Shown here: one piece after another, positions 25,134 to 33,817 of the stretch | Position numbering within the stretch: position 1 is the stretch's first letter | Layout of the letters: each line of letters begins with the position of its first letter | Assembly (NCBI RefSeq): GCF_021491915.1 | Contig: NZ_CP090836.1 | Span: 1,040,501 to 1,104,500, forward strand | DNA length: 64,000 bases | DNA from: Paracoccus everestensis | Lineage (GTDB): Bacteria; Pseudomonadota; Alphaproteobacteria; Rhodobacterales; Rhodobacteraceae | Reading direction: 5' to 3' | Translations under genes and position numbers: made by a program | Notes under the pieces: generated by a model | What the model was told of the DNA's origin: nothing | Database searches by the model: none | What the model saw: the letters and a program-made list of their open reading frames with translations, nothing else

Positions 25134-26051
25134 CTAAGGCCGAAGATAGAGACCGTCGCGGCTGACGATCCTGGCGCGGCGGCGCGGTGCCAGGATCGTC
25201 GATCCCACGGCGCGGGCAGCCAGGCGCAGCTTTTCGGCTTTTGTCGTGGAAAGCCGTCCATTCCAGGCATCCGGTCCCGTCGCGCGCAGCTTGACGCCGA
25301 TCTGGCGATAGATGTTGCGCGCGGCCGTGATCGCAAGCGCCGGGCGGCGGGGCAGGGCATTGATGCCGATATCCGCGCTGCGATAATAGATTTCGGCGTC
25401 GTCCAGCAGGCGCAGGGCGATGCGGTGCAAGGCAGGACGTTGGCTCATGTCGTCGGGATGGATGGCCTCGATCCCTTCGGCCCGCAGCAGATCGCGCGGC
25501 AGATAGGTCCGCCCGATGCGCGCATCGTCGATCACGTCGCGGGCGATGTTGGTCAGTTGGAAGGCAAGGCCCAAGTCGCTGGCGCGGTCCAAGACCGCCT
25601 CGTCCCGGACGCCCATGATCCGGGCCATCATCACGCCCACGACGCCCGCTACGCGATAGCAGTATTCCAGCAGATCACCCATGGTGTGGTAGATGCGCCC
25701 CTCCACATCCATGGCGAAACCGTCCAGCAATTCCTCGACGTGCCTGTGCGGGATGCCCCGCGCCGCCACCACGCGCGCCAGCCCGGCATAAACCGGGGCG
25801 GCCGCATCGCCCCGCAAGGCGCGGTGCGTCAGGTCGCGCAGTTCGGCCAGCCGCGCGGCAGGGTCGCCCACGGCCCCCGTGGCAAAGCCCGCGTCCTGCC
25901 CGTCGATCACATCATCCGCGTGACGGCACCAGGCATAGAGCATCACGCAATCCTCGTGCATCCCCTGGGGCAGAAAGCGCGAGGCCATGGCGAAGCTTTT
26001 CGACCCGACGGCGATGGATTGCCGGGCCTGGTCCAGGGTCCCGTCGGTCAT
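25134..26051 (-). CDS. crtB: phytoene synthase
   Basis: 305 residues. The squalene/phytoene synthase signature is present: SKSFAMASRFLP near the N-terminus, the first Asp motif YAWCRHADDVID, the helix YCYRVAGVVGVMMARIMG, and the second Asp motif LTNIARDVIDDARIGRTYLP. It joins two GGPP molecules head to head into phytoene with magnesium at the two Asp motifs. The start overlaps the end of crtI by 4 bp (ATGA), so crtY, crtI and crtB are translationally coupled in that order. Confidence 0.96.
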   Translation of the reverse strand: MTDGTLDQARQSIAVGSKSFAMASRFLPQGMHEDCVMLYAWCRHADDVIDGQDAGFATGAVGDPAARLAELRDLTHRALRGDAAAPVYAGLARVVAARGIPHRHVEELLDGFAMDVEGRIYHTMGDLLEYCYRVAGVVGVMMARIMGVRDEAVLDRASDLGLAFQLTNIARDVIDDARIGRTYLPRDLLRAEGIEAIHPDDMSQRPALHRIALRLLDDAEIYYRSADIGINALPRRPALAITAARNIYRQIGVKLRATGPDAWNGRLSTTKAEKLRLAARAVGSTILAPRRRARIVSRDGLYLRP

Positions 26052-27523
26052 GCAGGTTCCCCGATCATCAGGGATGCGGTCGCCTCGGCCGATCCGACCA
26101 CACCGGGGATGCCCGCGCCGGGATGGGTGCCTGCGCCCACGATATACAGGTTTTCCAGCCGTTCGTCGCGGTTGTGGGGGCGGAACCACGCGCTTTGGGT
26201 CAGGATCGGCTCGATGGAGAAGGCCGATCCCAGATGGGCGTTCAACTCGGTCTTGAAATCCAGCGGCGTGAAATGCCGCACCGTCATCAGGTCGCGCCGC
26301 AGGTTGGGGATATAGCGTTCTTCCAGGTAATCGAGGATCCGGTCGCGATAGGCTTCGGCCGCTTTGTCCCAGTCCATGTCAACCGTTCCCAAGTGCGGGA
26401 CCGGCGCCAGCACGTAATAGGCGCTGCACCCTTCGGGTGCGAGATCGGGGTCCGTCACCGACGGCGCGTGCAGATACAGCGAAAAGTCTTCCGCCAGGTC
26501 CTTGCCCCCGAAGATCTGGCCGATCAGTTCGCGGTATCGCGGGCCGAACAGGACCATGTGGTGGCGCAGGTCTGGCCGCAGTCCGCGCAGGCCGAAATAG
26601 ATCACGAACAGCGACATCGAATGGCGTTTCGCCGCCAGCTTGTCGCCCTTGGGGTCATTCAGCAGGTTGCGATAGGTGTGAACCACGTCGGCATTGCTGG
26701 CGATCATGTCGAACGGATGGCGCGCGCCCATGGCGTGGACGGCGGTGGCGCGGTTGCCTTCGGTCTCGATCCGGTCCACGGGGGCGTTCAGGTGGATCGT
26801 CCCGCCCAGCTCCTGGAACAGTTGCACCATGCCCGCGACCAGGGCACCGGTCCCGCCCTTGGCGAACCAGACGCCGCCCTGCCGTTCAAGCGCATGGATC
26901 AGCGCATAGATGGACGAGGTCGAGAACGGGTTTCCCCCCACCAGCAGCGTGTGAAAGCTGAAGGCCTGGCGCAGGTGTTCGTCCTTGATGCTGCGTGCCA
27001 CCATCGAATGCACGGACCGCCAGGCTTGCAATCGCGCCAGTTGCGGGGCGGCCCGGATCATGTCGCTGAAATGCAGGAAGGGGACCGATCCCAGCTTTTC
27101 ATACCCTTCGCGGTACACATCGCGCGAATAGGCGAGGAAGCGGCGATAGCCTTCGACATCGGGCGGGTTGATCGCGCGGATCTGGGCCTCGATCGCGTCC
27201 TGGTCGTCGGCATAATCGAAGACGGTCCCGTCTTCCCAGCAGAGGCGATAGAAGGGATCCACCGGCAGCAGGGTCACATGGCCGGCAATGTCGCGCCCCG
27301 ACAGGCGCCACAGTTTCTTCAGGCATTCCGGGTCGGTGATGACTGTGGGGCCTGCGTCAAAGGTAAAGCCCGCGTCGTGATAAACATAGGCCCGTCCGCC
27401 CGGCTTGTCGCGTTTCTCGAAAACCGTTGTCGCAATGCCTGCGCTTTGCAGCCGGATCGCAAGCGCAAGGCCGCCCAGGCCCGCGCCAATGACGGCGGCG
27501 GTCTTGCCGTTGTCTTGTTTCAT
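26048..27523 (-). CDS. crtI: phytoene desaturase (CrtI type)
   Basis: 491 residues. The N-terminal FAD fold is AAVIGAGLGGLALAIRLQSAG followed by FEKRDKPGGRAYVY. The C-terminal flavin motif LYIVGAGTHPGAGIPGVVGSAE is diagnostic for CrtI-type desaturases, which convert phytoene to lycopene in four steps at the membrane. Length is normal for the family. Both ends overlap neighbours by 4 bp: the start with the crtY stop, the stop with the crtB start. Confidence 0.96.
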   Translation of the reverse strand: MKQDNGKTAAVIGAGLGGLALAIRLQSAGIATTVFEKRDKPGGRAYVYHDAGFTFDAGPTVITDPECLKKLWRLSGRDIAGHVTLLPVDPFYRLCWEDGTVFDYADDQDAIEAQIRAINPPDVEGYRRFLAYSRDVYREGYEKLGSVPFLHFSDMIRAAPQLARLQAWRSVHSMVARSIKDEHLRQAFSFHTLLVGGNPFSTSSIYALIHALERQGGVWFAKGGTGALVAGMVQLFQELGGTIHLNAPVDRIETEGNRATAVHAMGARHPFDMIASNADVVHTYRNLLNDPKGDKLAAKRHSMSLFVIYFGLRGLRPDLRHHMVLFGPRYRELIGQIFGGKDLAEDFSLYLHAPSVTDPDLAPEGCSAYYVLAPVPHLGTVDMDWDKAAEAYRDRILDYLEERYIPNLRRDLMTVRHFTPLDFKTELNAHLGSAFSIEPILTQSAWFRPHNRDERLENLYIVGAGTHPGAGIPGVVGSAEATASLMIGEPA

Positions 27524-28677
27524 GCAGGGTTCACCTTGAAGGATTCGGGCAGGCAGCGCAGGGCGCGCCTGACGGGGACGGGCGGTCGGCCCGTCAGGAT
27601 GCGGGCCTTGTCGGCCAGCGTGCTTTGGCCGGCATAGAACCGTTCGATCAACGGTTCAGGCAGCAGATAGAAACGGTCCATCACGCGGCGGCGTTCGTCT
27701 GGGGCTGCGGCCTCGAACAGCATCCGCGACAAAAGGCGGTAAAAGCCCTGCGCCTTGGCGTCGGCCAGCGAATCGCGGCGCAGGGCACGGGCCAGGGCTA
27801 GCGGACCTTGCCGCCAGTGCCGGGCGATCAGGTCGGCGCCGCGCACCGCATGGGGCAGGCTATAGCCCGTCAACGGGTGAAACCGCATCGCGCGCAGCCC
27901 GATGGTGGGAACGTCGCGCGGCACGCTGCGCCAGAAGGCATCTGCGTCAAAGCGCAGGGCGATGGGCAGGACGCCGATTTCCTCGCGGATCACCCCGGCA
28001 ATCTGCCAGCCCTGGCTTGCGACGTAATCGGCAATGCCCGCGCGCTGATCGTCAGCCGACAGGGCCGCGCCGTCGGAATAATAGGTCGCCTCGACCAGCA
28101 GGCGGGTGTCGTCGAAGGGCAGCAGGTAAAAGAAACGGTAGCCGTCCATTTGCGGAACGGTCGCGTCCATGATGACGGGCCGGGTCAGACCATGGGGGGC
28201 GGTCAGGCGCAGTTCCTGACCCAGGAATTTCTGAGACCGTACCTGGATCGCGGGATGGGGTGCAAAGCCATGCGCGTCGATGGCCAGTTCCGCCCCGATG
28301 CGCGTCCCGTCCGCCAGTGTCACGCCCCCTGCATCGATGGACGCCACGCGGGCCGTCAGCCGGGTCACCCCCGGCACGTCCGCCAAGGCCGCCCCCAGGC
28401 TGTCCGCGTCTAGGCAGGCATAACCTGAGCGCAGCGTGCGGGTCCGGCCCGGAAAGCGGACATCCTGCCCGTCCCATGCCCGGCGGATCGCCGGGGCCAG
28501 CCAGGCGCGTTGGGCGGCGTCGATGTCGCCGGAATGAAACGACCAGGTATGCCCGGCCAGCGGATCCGCCCGCTGGTCGATCAGCAGGACGCGCGCCGCA
28601 GGGGCCAGCCGCAGCGCCGCAAGCGACGCCGCAAGGCCTCCGCCGGCAATCACGATCTGGGCTGTCTGTTCTGTCAT
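27520..28677 (-). CDS. crtY: lycopene beta-cyclase (CrtY type)
   Basis: 385 residues. The N-terminal dinucleotide fold IVIAGGGLAASLAALRL, the segment LLIDQRADPLAGHTWSFH, the FLGQELRL stretch, MDGYRFFYLLPFD, and GLRAMRFHPLTGYSLPHAV are all typical of proteobacterial CrtY. It cyclises both ends of lycopene to make beta-carotene. It is the first gene of the crtY-crtI-crtB operon, whose promoter must lie in the 57 bp shared with the divergent membrane-protein gene. Confidence 0.95.
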   Translation of the reverse strand: MTEQTAQIVIAGGGLAASLAALRLAPAARVLLIDQRADPLAGHTWSFHSGDIDAAQRAWLAPAIRRAWDGQDVRFPGRTRTLRSGYACLDADSLGAALADVPGVTRLTARVASIDAGGVTLADGTRIGAELAIDAHGFAPHPAIQVRSQKFLGQELRLTAPHGLTRPVIMDATVPQMDGYRFFYLLPFDDTRLLVEATYYSDGAALSADDQRAGIADYVASQGWQIAGVIREEIGVLPIALRFDADAFWRSVPRDVPTIGLRAMRFHPLTGYSLPHAVRGADLIARHWRQGPLALARALRRDSLADAKAQGFYRLLSRMLFEAAAPDERRRVMDRFYLLPEPLIERFYAGQSTLADKARILTGRPPVPVRRALRCLPESFKVNPA

Positions 28678-28712
28678 AACCCCTGGATCTCGCGGTCCCT
28701 TGTCATGGCGGG

Positions 28713-28734
28713 CGTTGCCTTTACTGTGGCAACG
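28713..28734. promoter_or_regulatory. 7-8-7 perfect inverted repeat upstream of crtY and DUF2585-like gene
   Basis: CGTTGCC, 8-base spacer TTTACTGT, GGCAACG; it ends immediately before the ATG at 28735. It could be an operator in the divergent region or a hairpin covering the initiation site of the plus-strand gene, which has no clear Shine-Dalgarno. Confidence 0.45.
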
Positions 28735-29346
28735 ATGACAGATGAAAACCGTTCCGCCCCGCCGCTTTCTTCCAAACGATCTGCCAGCCTGATGCTGGAT
28801 GCAAGCGAATTGCCGCGCCGGCGCGGATGGGGGCGGCAGGCCATGGCTTTGATCGGGCTGGCGCTGGCCGCCAAGCTGGCGATGCTGACGATCCTGGACC
28901 GCCCGCTGGGTTGCGATTGCGGCCGGATATGGGGGATGCCGGACCAGGCGGGGCTGAATTCGCGGACCCTGCTGGATCCCTATAGCCTGTTGCACCTGGC
29001 CTTTGGCGCGGTGCTGTTCAAGCTGGTGCGGTGGAAGCGCCCGGACTGGCCCTTGTGGACCCTGCTGGCCGCCGTGATCGTCAGCAGCACCATCTGGGAA
29101 GTGGCCGAGAACCTGCCCCTGTCCATTGGTCTGTTCGGATACTCGTCCGGCGATCCGCTGGCCTATCACGGCGACAGCATCGTCAATTCCTTCAGCGACA
29201 CGGCTGCCGCGACGTTGGGCGCAGTCCTGGCGCTGCCCCTGGCGGGATGGGTGGTGGCCGTGGGTGGCGCGGCGGTGGAACTGGGCCTGTCGCTGTGGAT
29301 CGGCGACAGTTATCTGATCACGTTGTTGCGCGCCCTGGGGTTCTGA
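28735..29346 (+). CDS. DUF2585/UPF0314-like integral membrane protein
   Basis: 203 residues from the ATG at 28735. An in-frame ATG at 28705 would place the inverted repeat inside the gene; 28792 is another option. After a basic N-terminus come about four membrane helices. The loop RPLGCDCGRIWG followed by DPYSLLHLAFGAVLF resembles DUF2585 proteins, which have a Cys-containing loop and a conserved Ser-His pair before a helix. Function unknown. It occupies the place where crtZ often stands next to crtY. It converges with crtX, and the last 29 bp of the two coding regions overlap on opposite strands. Confidence 0.65.
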   Translation: MTDENRSAPPLSSKRSASLMLDASELPRRRGWGRQAMALIGLALAAKLAMLTILDRPLGCDCGRIWGMPDQAGLNSRTLLDPYSLLHLAFGAVLFKLVRWKRPDWPLWTLLAAVIVSSTIWEVAENLPLSIGLFGYSSGDPLAYHGDSIVNSFSDTAAATLGAVLALPLAGWVVAVGGAAVELGLSLWIGDSYLITLLRALGF

Positions 29347-30532
29347 GCATCGCCTCTATCCGGTCGATGGCGCCTGGCGCCCCTTCCCAGCCTCCGGCTT
29401 GCGCCGCAAAGCCCCGCGCCCTGTCGCGATAACGGGCATCGGCCAGCAGGGTCCGCACGCTGTCCACGATTCGCGCCGTGCCGCGTTGCCAGGGCTGCAA
29501 CCGCAGGCCCGCGCCGCACCGGGCGATGCGCGCCGCCACGCCCGGCTGGTCATGGGTCAGGGGCAGCGCCAGCATCGGCACGCCTGCCGCCAGGCATTCA
29601 AGCGCGGTGTTCAGGCCAGCATGGGTCACGCACAGGTCCGCGCGCGCCAGAACCGCCTGTTGCGGGACAAAGGCGCGCACCCAGTCGGCCGGGATCGCGC
29701 GGGCCTGATGGGCGGTCAGTGACCCTGCATGGGATACCAGCACCTGTGCGCCAGCTTGTTGGCAGGCCCGCGCAATCCGCGCCAGAAGGCCTGCGCGATG
29801 TCCCTGCAACGTCCCAAGCGAAGCATAGATAAAGGGCCGCCCAGAATCAGGAAGGATGTCGGCGGGAAAGTTCCCCGCTTCCTGGTCCCGCCGGAACGGG
29901 CCGACCTGGGCGATATGGCCGCCATTCGCGGGGCGGGGATAGTCGAATCCCGGCACCATCTGCGACACGGCCAGATCGGGCGACAGGCAATCCTGCAGGC
30001 GCTGCAGGTCGCCCAGGCCCCAGGCCCGCGCCCAGTGCCGGATCACGCGGGATTGCGGCGTCATCAGCAGGTCGGCCACGCGCTCGCCCCCCGCGTTGCG
30101 GCGCAGGCCCGCTGCCGTGGGATCATGGGGCCAACCCAGGAAAGGCAGGGGAATGCCCGGTTCGGGATCCATCGGCACCGCGCAGGCCACCGATACCAGC
30201 GGCACCCCAAGCGCGCGCGCCAGCAGGCCGGAAGCAGGCTCCATCTGGTCACCCAGGATCAGGTCCGGGGACAAGCCGCGCAGCACGGCCAGGCCATCGC
30301 GGCACAGCCGGTCGGTGCGGCGCGCGCCTGCCACGATCTCGGCCAGCAGGCGGCGGGGTTGGGCGCGCGCGGGTGGGCCGGGCAGGGCGACTTGCGCCGC
30401 GTCGTCATGCAGCGCCACGCCCGGTTCCGTCAGGAAGATCGCCTGGTGTCCCCGGCGGGTCAGTTCCCGTGCGAGTGCCTCGAAGGCGCGCAGGTGGCTG
30501 TGCAGGGGCGGGGTAATCAGAACGGCGCGCAT
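29318..30532 (-). CDS. crtX: zeaxanthin glucosyltransferase-like UDP-glycosyltransferase
   Basis: 404 residues of the GT-B fold. The N-terminus starts ITPPLHSHLRAFEALARELTRRGH, the acceptor-domain pattern of CrtX/MGT enzymes. The C-terminal sugar-nucleotide site has FVPQQAVLARADLCVTHAGLN followed by ALECLAAGVPMLALPLTHDQPGVAARI, the usual UGT signature. CrtX glucosylates the 3-hydroxyl groups of zeaxanthin; it therefore presupposes a hydroxylase, which this window lacks. The start at 30532 follows a GAGG-like element. It overlaps the plus-strand membrane-protein gene by 29 bp. Confidence 0.87.
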   Translation of the reverse strand: MRAVLITPPLHSHLRAFEALARELTRRGHQAIFLTEPGVALHDDAAQVALPGPPARAQPRRLLAEIVAGARRTDRLCRDGLAVLRGLSPDLILGDQMEPASGLLARALGVPLVSVACAVPMDPEPGIPLPFLGWPHDPTAAGLRRNAGGERVADLLMTPQSRVIRHWARAWGLGDLQRLQDCLSPDLAVSQMVPGFDYPRPANGGHIAQVGPFRRDQEAGNFPADILPDSGRPFIYASLGTLQGHRAGLLARIARACQQAGAQVLVSHAGSLTAHQARAIPADWVRAFVPQQAVLARADLCVTHAGLNTALECLAAGVPMLALPLTHDQPGVAARIARCGAGLRLQPWQRGTARIVDSVRTLLADARYRDRARGFAAQAGGWEGAPGAIDRIEAMLRTPGRATT

Positions 30533-30620
30533 GAAACCTCGGGTCGATGATCCATCGGTCTTGCCATAACCGCCGCCGGGTTGCACTTGTGCTTTTGCGC
30601 GGGCTGCCGGGGGATGAGGG

Positions 30621-31295
30621 ATGGACATCAGGCTGATCATCTTCGATTGCGACGGCGTGATCGCCGATAGCGAGATTTTGTCGTCCGCCGTCTTGATCGA
30701 CCAGTTGGGCGCCCTTGGCATCTCGGTGACGCCCGCCGATGTGCGCCGCGACTTCCTGGGGCGCAGCTTTCCGACCGTTGCCCAGACGATCCGCCAAAAT
30801 CACGCCCGCCCCTTGCCCGACAGTTTCGAGGCCGATTACCGCGCCCGCCTGCTGGACCGCTTCACCGCTGAACTGGGACCGACCCCCGGTTTTCTGGCGA
30901 TGCTGGACGGGCTGCGAATCCCCGCCTGCATTGCCACATCATCCAGCCCGCCGCGCGTTGCCCATACGCTGAACATCCTAGGGCTGGCCGATCGGTTCCA
31001 GGACCGGGTCTTTACCGCAAGCCAGGTCAGCCGTGGCAAGCCCGCGCCCGATCTGTTCCTTCTGGCGGCACGGCAGATGGGCTGCCCGCCCGAGGCGACC
31101 CTTGTGATCGAGGACAGCAGCCCGGGCATCGCGTCGGCGGTGGCCGCGGGAATGCGCGTCCTGCATTATGCGGGCGGGGCGCATCTGCGCGGGACTGATC
31201 CAATGGCCTTGCCGCAAGGCGTCGGGGCCTTTGACAACTGGGGCAGTTTTTCGCAACTGTTGAGAGAGATGCAGGACAAGGCGGCGACCCCGTGA
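30621..31295 (+). CDS. HAD-superfamily phosphatase (CbbY/Gph-like)
   Basis: 224 residues. Motif I is IFDCDGVIADSE, with nucleophile and acid/base Asp two residues apart. Motif II is ATSSSPPRV, the motif III Lys is in SRGKPAPDLF, and motif IV is VIEDSSPGIASA. A helical cap lies between motifs I and II. Such enzymes dephosphorylate sugar or polyol phosphates. It is the first gene of the polyol cluster: its stop overlaps the GTG start of the regulator by 4 bp. Substrate probably a hexitol or hexose phosphate, by context only. Confidence 0.88.
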   Translation: MDIRLIIFDCDGVIADSEILSSAVLIDQLGALGISVTPADVRRDFLGRSFPTVAQTIRQNHARPLPDSFEADYRARLLDRFTAELGPTPGFLAMLDGLRIPACIATSSSPPRVAHTLNILGLADRFQDRVFTASQVSRGKPAPDLFLLAARQMGCPPEATLVIEDSSPGIASAVAAGMRVLHYAGGAHLRGTDPMALPQGVGAFDNWGSFSQLLREMQDKAATP

Positions 31296-32251
31296 ACGCA
31301 GGACGATTCAGCCCGAATGCGGTGCGACTGGACGATGCGGCCCGCGCGGGGTGGCTGTATTACGTGGCGGGCAACACCCAGGACGAAATCGCCCGCAAGC
31401 TGGGTGTCAGCCGCCAATCGGCGCAACGGCTGGTGGCGATGGCCGTCAGCGAAAAGCTGATCAAGGTCCGCGTCGATCACCCCATCGCCCGCTGCATGGA
31501 CTTGGCGGGCGCGCTGTCGGACCGGTTTGGCCTTTTGTCGGTCGAGGTCGTTCCCTCGGACCCCGAGGCACCGGGCCTGCTGACAGGCGTTGCCATCGCG
31601 GCGGCTGCGGAACTGGAACGGGTGCTGAAATCCCCGGACCGCCGCATCGTCAGCTTGGGAACGGGCCGGGCGCTGAAGGCCACCGTGGAACAGTTGCCGC
31701 GCTTGTCCTGTCCGCAGCACGTCGTCGTCTCGCGGTTGGGGAACATGATGCAGGACGGATCGGCCTCGCCCTATAACGCGACGATCAGCCTGGCGGAACG
31801 GGTCGGCGCGCCGCATTACCCCTATCCCTTGCCGGTGCTGGCCCGAAATCCTGCCGAACTGGCCGCCATGCGCAACCAGGAAGCCGTGCTGAACACGATC
31901 CGCCTGTGCGAACGGGCCGACCTGTCGCTGGTGGGCATCGGCCAGATGGACCGCAGCGCGCCCATGTTCCTGGACGGTTTCGCCTGTGCGGCCGAGATGG
32001 ACGAACTGGTCGCCCTTGGCGCGGTGGGTGAAATCACAAGCTGGGTCTATGATCGGGACGGCCAGATCATCGACTGCGCCTTCAATGAACGCGTGGCCTC
32101 GGCGCTATTGCCGCGTGCCGCCGACCGACCGATGATTGCCGTTGCGACGGGCGAGGCAAAGGTGCCGGCAATCGAGGCCGCGCTGACTGGGCATCTGGTG
32201 AACGGACTGATCACCTCGGAAGCCACGGCCGAACGTCTGTTGGCCCTTTAA
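31292..32251 (+). CDS. SorC-family sugar-responsive transcriptional regulator
   Basis: 319 residues, GTG start coupled to the phosphatase stop (GTGA). The N-terminal helix-turn-helix is GNTQDEIARKLGVSRQSAQRLVAMA (residues ~28-50). The SorC effector domain follows, with SLGTGRALKATVEQL, VGIGQMD and the C-terminal VATGEAKVPAIEAAL. Effectors of this family are phosphorylated sugars or polyols. The upstream region of the transport genes, directly behind this gene, contains paired TTTGCC/GGCAAA sites that are good candidates for its operator. Confidence 0.9.
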   Translation: MNAGRFSPNAVRLDDAARAGWLYYVAGNTQDEIARKLGVSRQSAQRLVAMAVSEKLIKVRVDHPIARCMDLAGALSDRFGLLSVEVVPSDPEAPGLLTGVAIAAAAELERVLKSPDRRIVSLGTGRALKATVEQLPRLSCPQHVVVSRLGNMMQDGSASPYNATISLAERVGAPHYPYPLPVLARNPAELAAMRNQEAVLNTIRLCERADLSLVGIGQMDRSAPMFLDGFACAAEMDELVALGAVGEITSWVYDRDGQIIDCAFNERVASALLPRAADRPMIAVATGEAKVPAIEAALTGHLVNGLITSEATAERLLAL

Positions 32252-32277
32252 GACCTACCCGTTTTGTCGGCGTGAAA

Positions 32278-32312
32278 TTTGCCGCTTTGGCGGAACGGCC
32301 AAGCATGGCAAA
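32278..32312. promoter_or_regulatory. upstream operator-like pair TTTGCC...GGCAAA
   Basis: TTTGCC at 32278-32283 and GGCAAA at 32307-32312, 23 bp apart, upstream of the -35 element. The half-sites are the same as in the 7-9-7 repeat downstream. Confidence 0.4.
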
Positions 32313-32321
32313 CTTTGTTTA

Positions 32322-32350
32322 TTGACAGACGGCAACAGCTTTGTGAGTAT
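32322..32350 (+). promoter_or_regulatory. candidate sigma-70 promoter of the polyol transport operon
   Basis: Consensus -35 TTGACA (32322-32327), 17-bp spacer, weak -10 GAGTAT (32345-32350), 47 bp before the binding-protein start. Confidence 0.55.
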
Positions 32351-32371
32351 TTGCCCGTCGAAGTGGCAAAT
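32349..32371. promoter_or_regulatory. operator-like perfect inverted repeat ATTTGCC-N9-GGCAAAT
   Basis: A perfect 7-9-7 inverted repeat that overlaps the end of the -10 element and the likely transcription start. It is well placed to block or gate transcription; the SorC-type regulator encoded immediately upstream is the probable ligand. Confidence 0.6.
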
Positions 32372-32396
32372 GCCCAAACGACAAGGGGAGGATAGC

Positions 32397-33719
32397 ATGA
32401 CAACGACTTGGCGCGCCCTGTTGGGTGCGACGGCGCTATGCGCCACCGCCGGTATCGCCGCTGCGCAGGACAATGTGACGCTGACCATCGCCACCGTGAA
32501 CAATGGCGACATGATCCGGATGCAGGGCCTGACCGATGCATTCACCGCGGCCAATCCAAACATCCAGGTGCAATGGGTGACGCTTGAGGAAAACATCCTG
32601 CGGGAACGTGTCACCACCGACATCGCGACCCAGGGCGGCCAGTATGACGTCCTGACCATCGGCACCTACGAGGTTCCGATCTGGGCCAAGCAGGATTGGC
32701 TGGTGCCGCTGGAACTGGGTGACGCCTATGATGTCGACGACCTGGTCCCGGCCGTGCGCGACGCATTGTCGGTGGATGGCAAGCTGTACGCCGCGCCTTT
32801 CTATGCCGAATCCGCGATGGTGATGTATCGCACCGACCTGGCCGAGGCCGCGGGCGTTACCATCCCCGACGCTCCGACCTGGGCCGACATCCGCGACGCG
32901 GCGGCGAAGATGACCGACAAGTCCAAGGAACAATACGGCATCTGCCTGCGTGGCAAGCCGGGTTGGGGCGAGAACATTGGCTTCATCACCGCGATGGCCA
33001 ACAGCTATGGCGCCCGCTGGTTCGACACCGACTGGAAGCCGCAGTTCGACAGCGAGGAATGGAAGGCCACGCTGACCGACTATCTGGCCATGATGAACGA
33101 ATACGGCCCGCCCGGCGCGTCGTCGAACGGCTTCAACGAAAACCTGTCGCTGTTCCAGCAGGGAAAATGCGCCATCTGGATCGACGCCACCGTCGCTGCC
33201 AGCTTCGTGACTGATCCTGCGACGTCGACCGTGGCGGACAACGTGGGATTTGCGCAGTTCCCAAACCGCGAGGGCGTGGATAACCGCGGAAACTGGCTTT
33301 GGGCCTGGAGCCTGGCGATCCCGACATCCTCGGACGCAAAGGAGGCAGCCCAGACCTTCATCGCATGGGCCACGTCCAAGGAATACTCGGCACTGGTCGC
33401 TGAGCGCGAGGGCTGGCGCGCGGTGCCGCCGGGAACCCGGACCTCGCTTTACGAAAATGCCGACTATCAGGCCGAGGCACCCTTCGCGGCCATGACGATC
33501 AACTCGATCAACGCGGCCAACACGCAAAAGGCGTCGGTGCAGGACGTCCCCTATACCGGCGGACAGTTCGTGGCGATCCCGGAATTCCAGGGCATCGGCA
33601 CGGCGGTGGGGCAGCAGTTCTCGGCAGCCCTGGCAGGGCAGATGTCGGCCGAGGATGCCCTTGCTGCGGCACAGTCCAACACCACCCGCGAAATGACGCG
33701 GGCGGGCTATATCAAGTAA
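32397..33719 (+). CDS. smoE: periplasmic polyol/sugar-binding protein (family 1), SmoE-like
   Basis: 440 residues with a signal peptide ending IAAAQ. The mature protein has the family 1 solute-binding fold: TIATVNNGDMIRMQGLTDAF, LTIGTYEVPIWAKQDWLVPL, and AAPFYAESAMVMYRTD in the hinge region. It is close in pattern to the sorbitol/mannitol-binding protein of Rhodobacter. It captures hexitols in the periplasm for the permease pair downstream. AAGGGGAGG stands six bases before the ATG. A stem-loop follows the stop codon and separates it from the permease genes. The gene symbol rests on operon similarity. Confidence 0.85.
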   Translation: MTTTWRALLGATALCATAGIAAAQDNVTLTIATVNNGDMIRMQGLTDAFTAANPNIQVQWVTLEENILRERVTTDIATQGGQYDVLTIGTYEVPIWAKQDWLVPLELGDAYDVDDLVPAVRDALSVDGKLYAAPFYAESAMVMYRTDLAEAAGVTIPDAPTWADIRDAAAKMTDKSKEQYGICLRGKPGWGENIGFITAMANSYGARWFDTDWKPQFDSEEWKATLTDYLAMMNEYGPPGASSNGFNENLSLFQQGKCAIWIDATVAASFVTDPATSTVADNVGFAQFPNREGVDNRGNWLWAWSLAIPTSSDAKEAAQTFIAWATSKEYSALVAEREGWRAVPPGTRTSLYENADYQAEAPFAAMTINSINAANTQKASVQDVPYTGGQFVAIPEFQGIGTAVGQQFSAALAGQMSAEDALAAAQSNTTREMTRAGYIK

Positions 33720-33740
33720 CGAGTTAACCGTTACCTGTCC

Positions 33741-33771
33741 GGCACCGCCCAGCCCTCCTCTGGGCGGTGCC
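33741..33771 (+). terminator. intra-operon stem-loop after binding-protein gene
   Basis: Perfect 12-bp G+C stem (33741-33752 with 33760-33771) and 7-nt loop, with no U-run. Such elements behind binding-protein genes commonly stabilise the upstream mRNA and lower permease expression. Confidence 0.6.
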
Positions 33772-33817
33772 CCCTCTGGGGTTTCTCGCGCATCCGCGCC
33801 GGTAAGGGAGTTTCGTC

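Noticed and set aside
28713..28740. PpsR/CrtJ site (TGT-N12-ACA) near crtY
   Set aside because: The nearest match has a 10-base spacer (TGT-N10-ACA) and the cluster has no photosynthesis genes.
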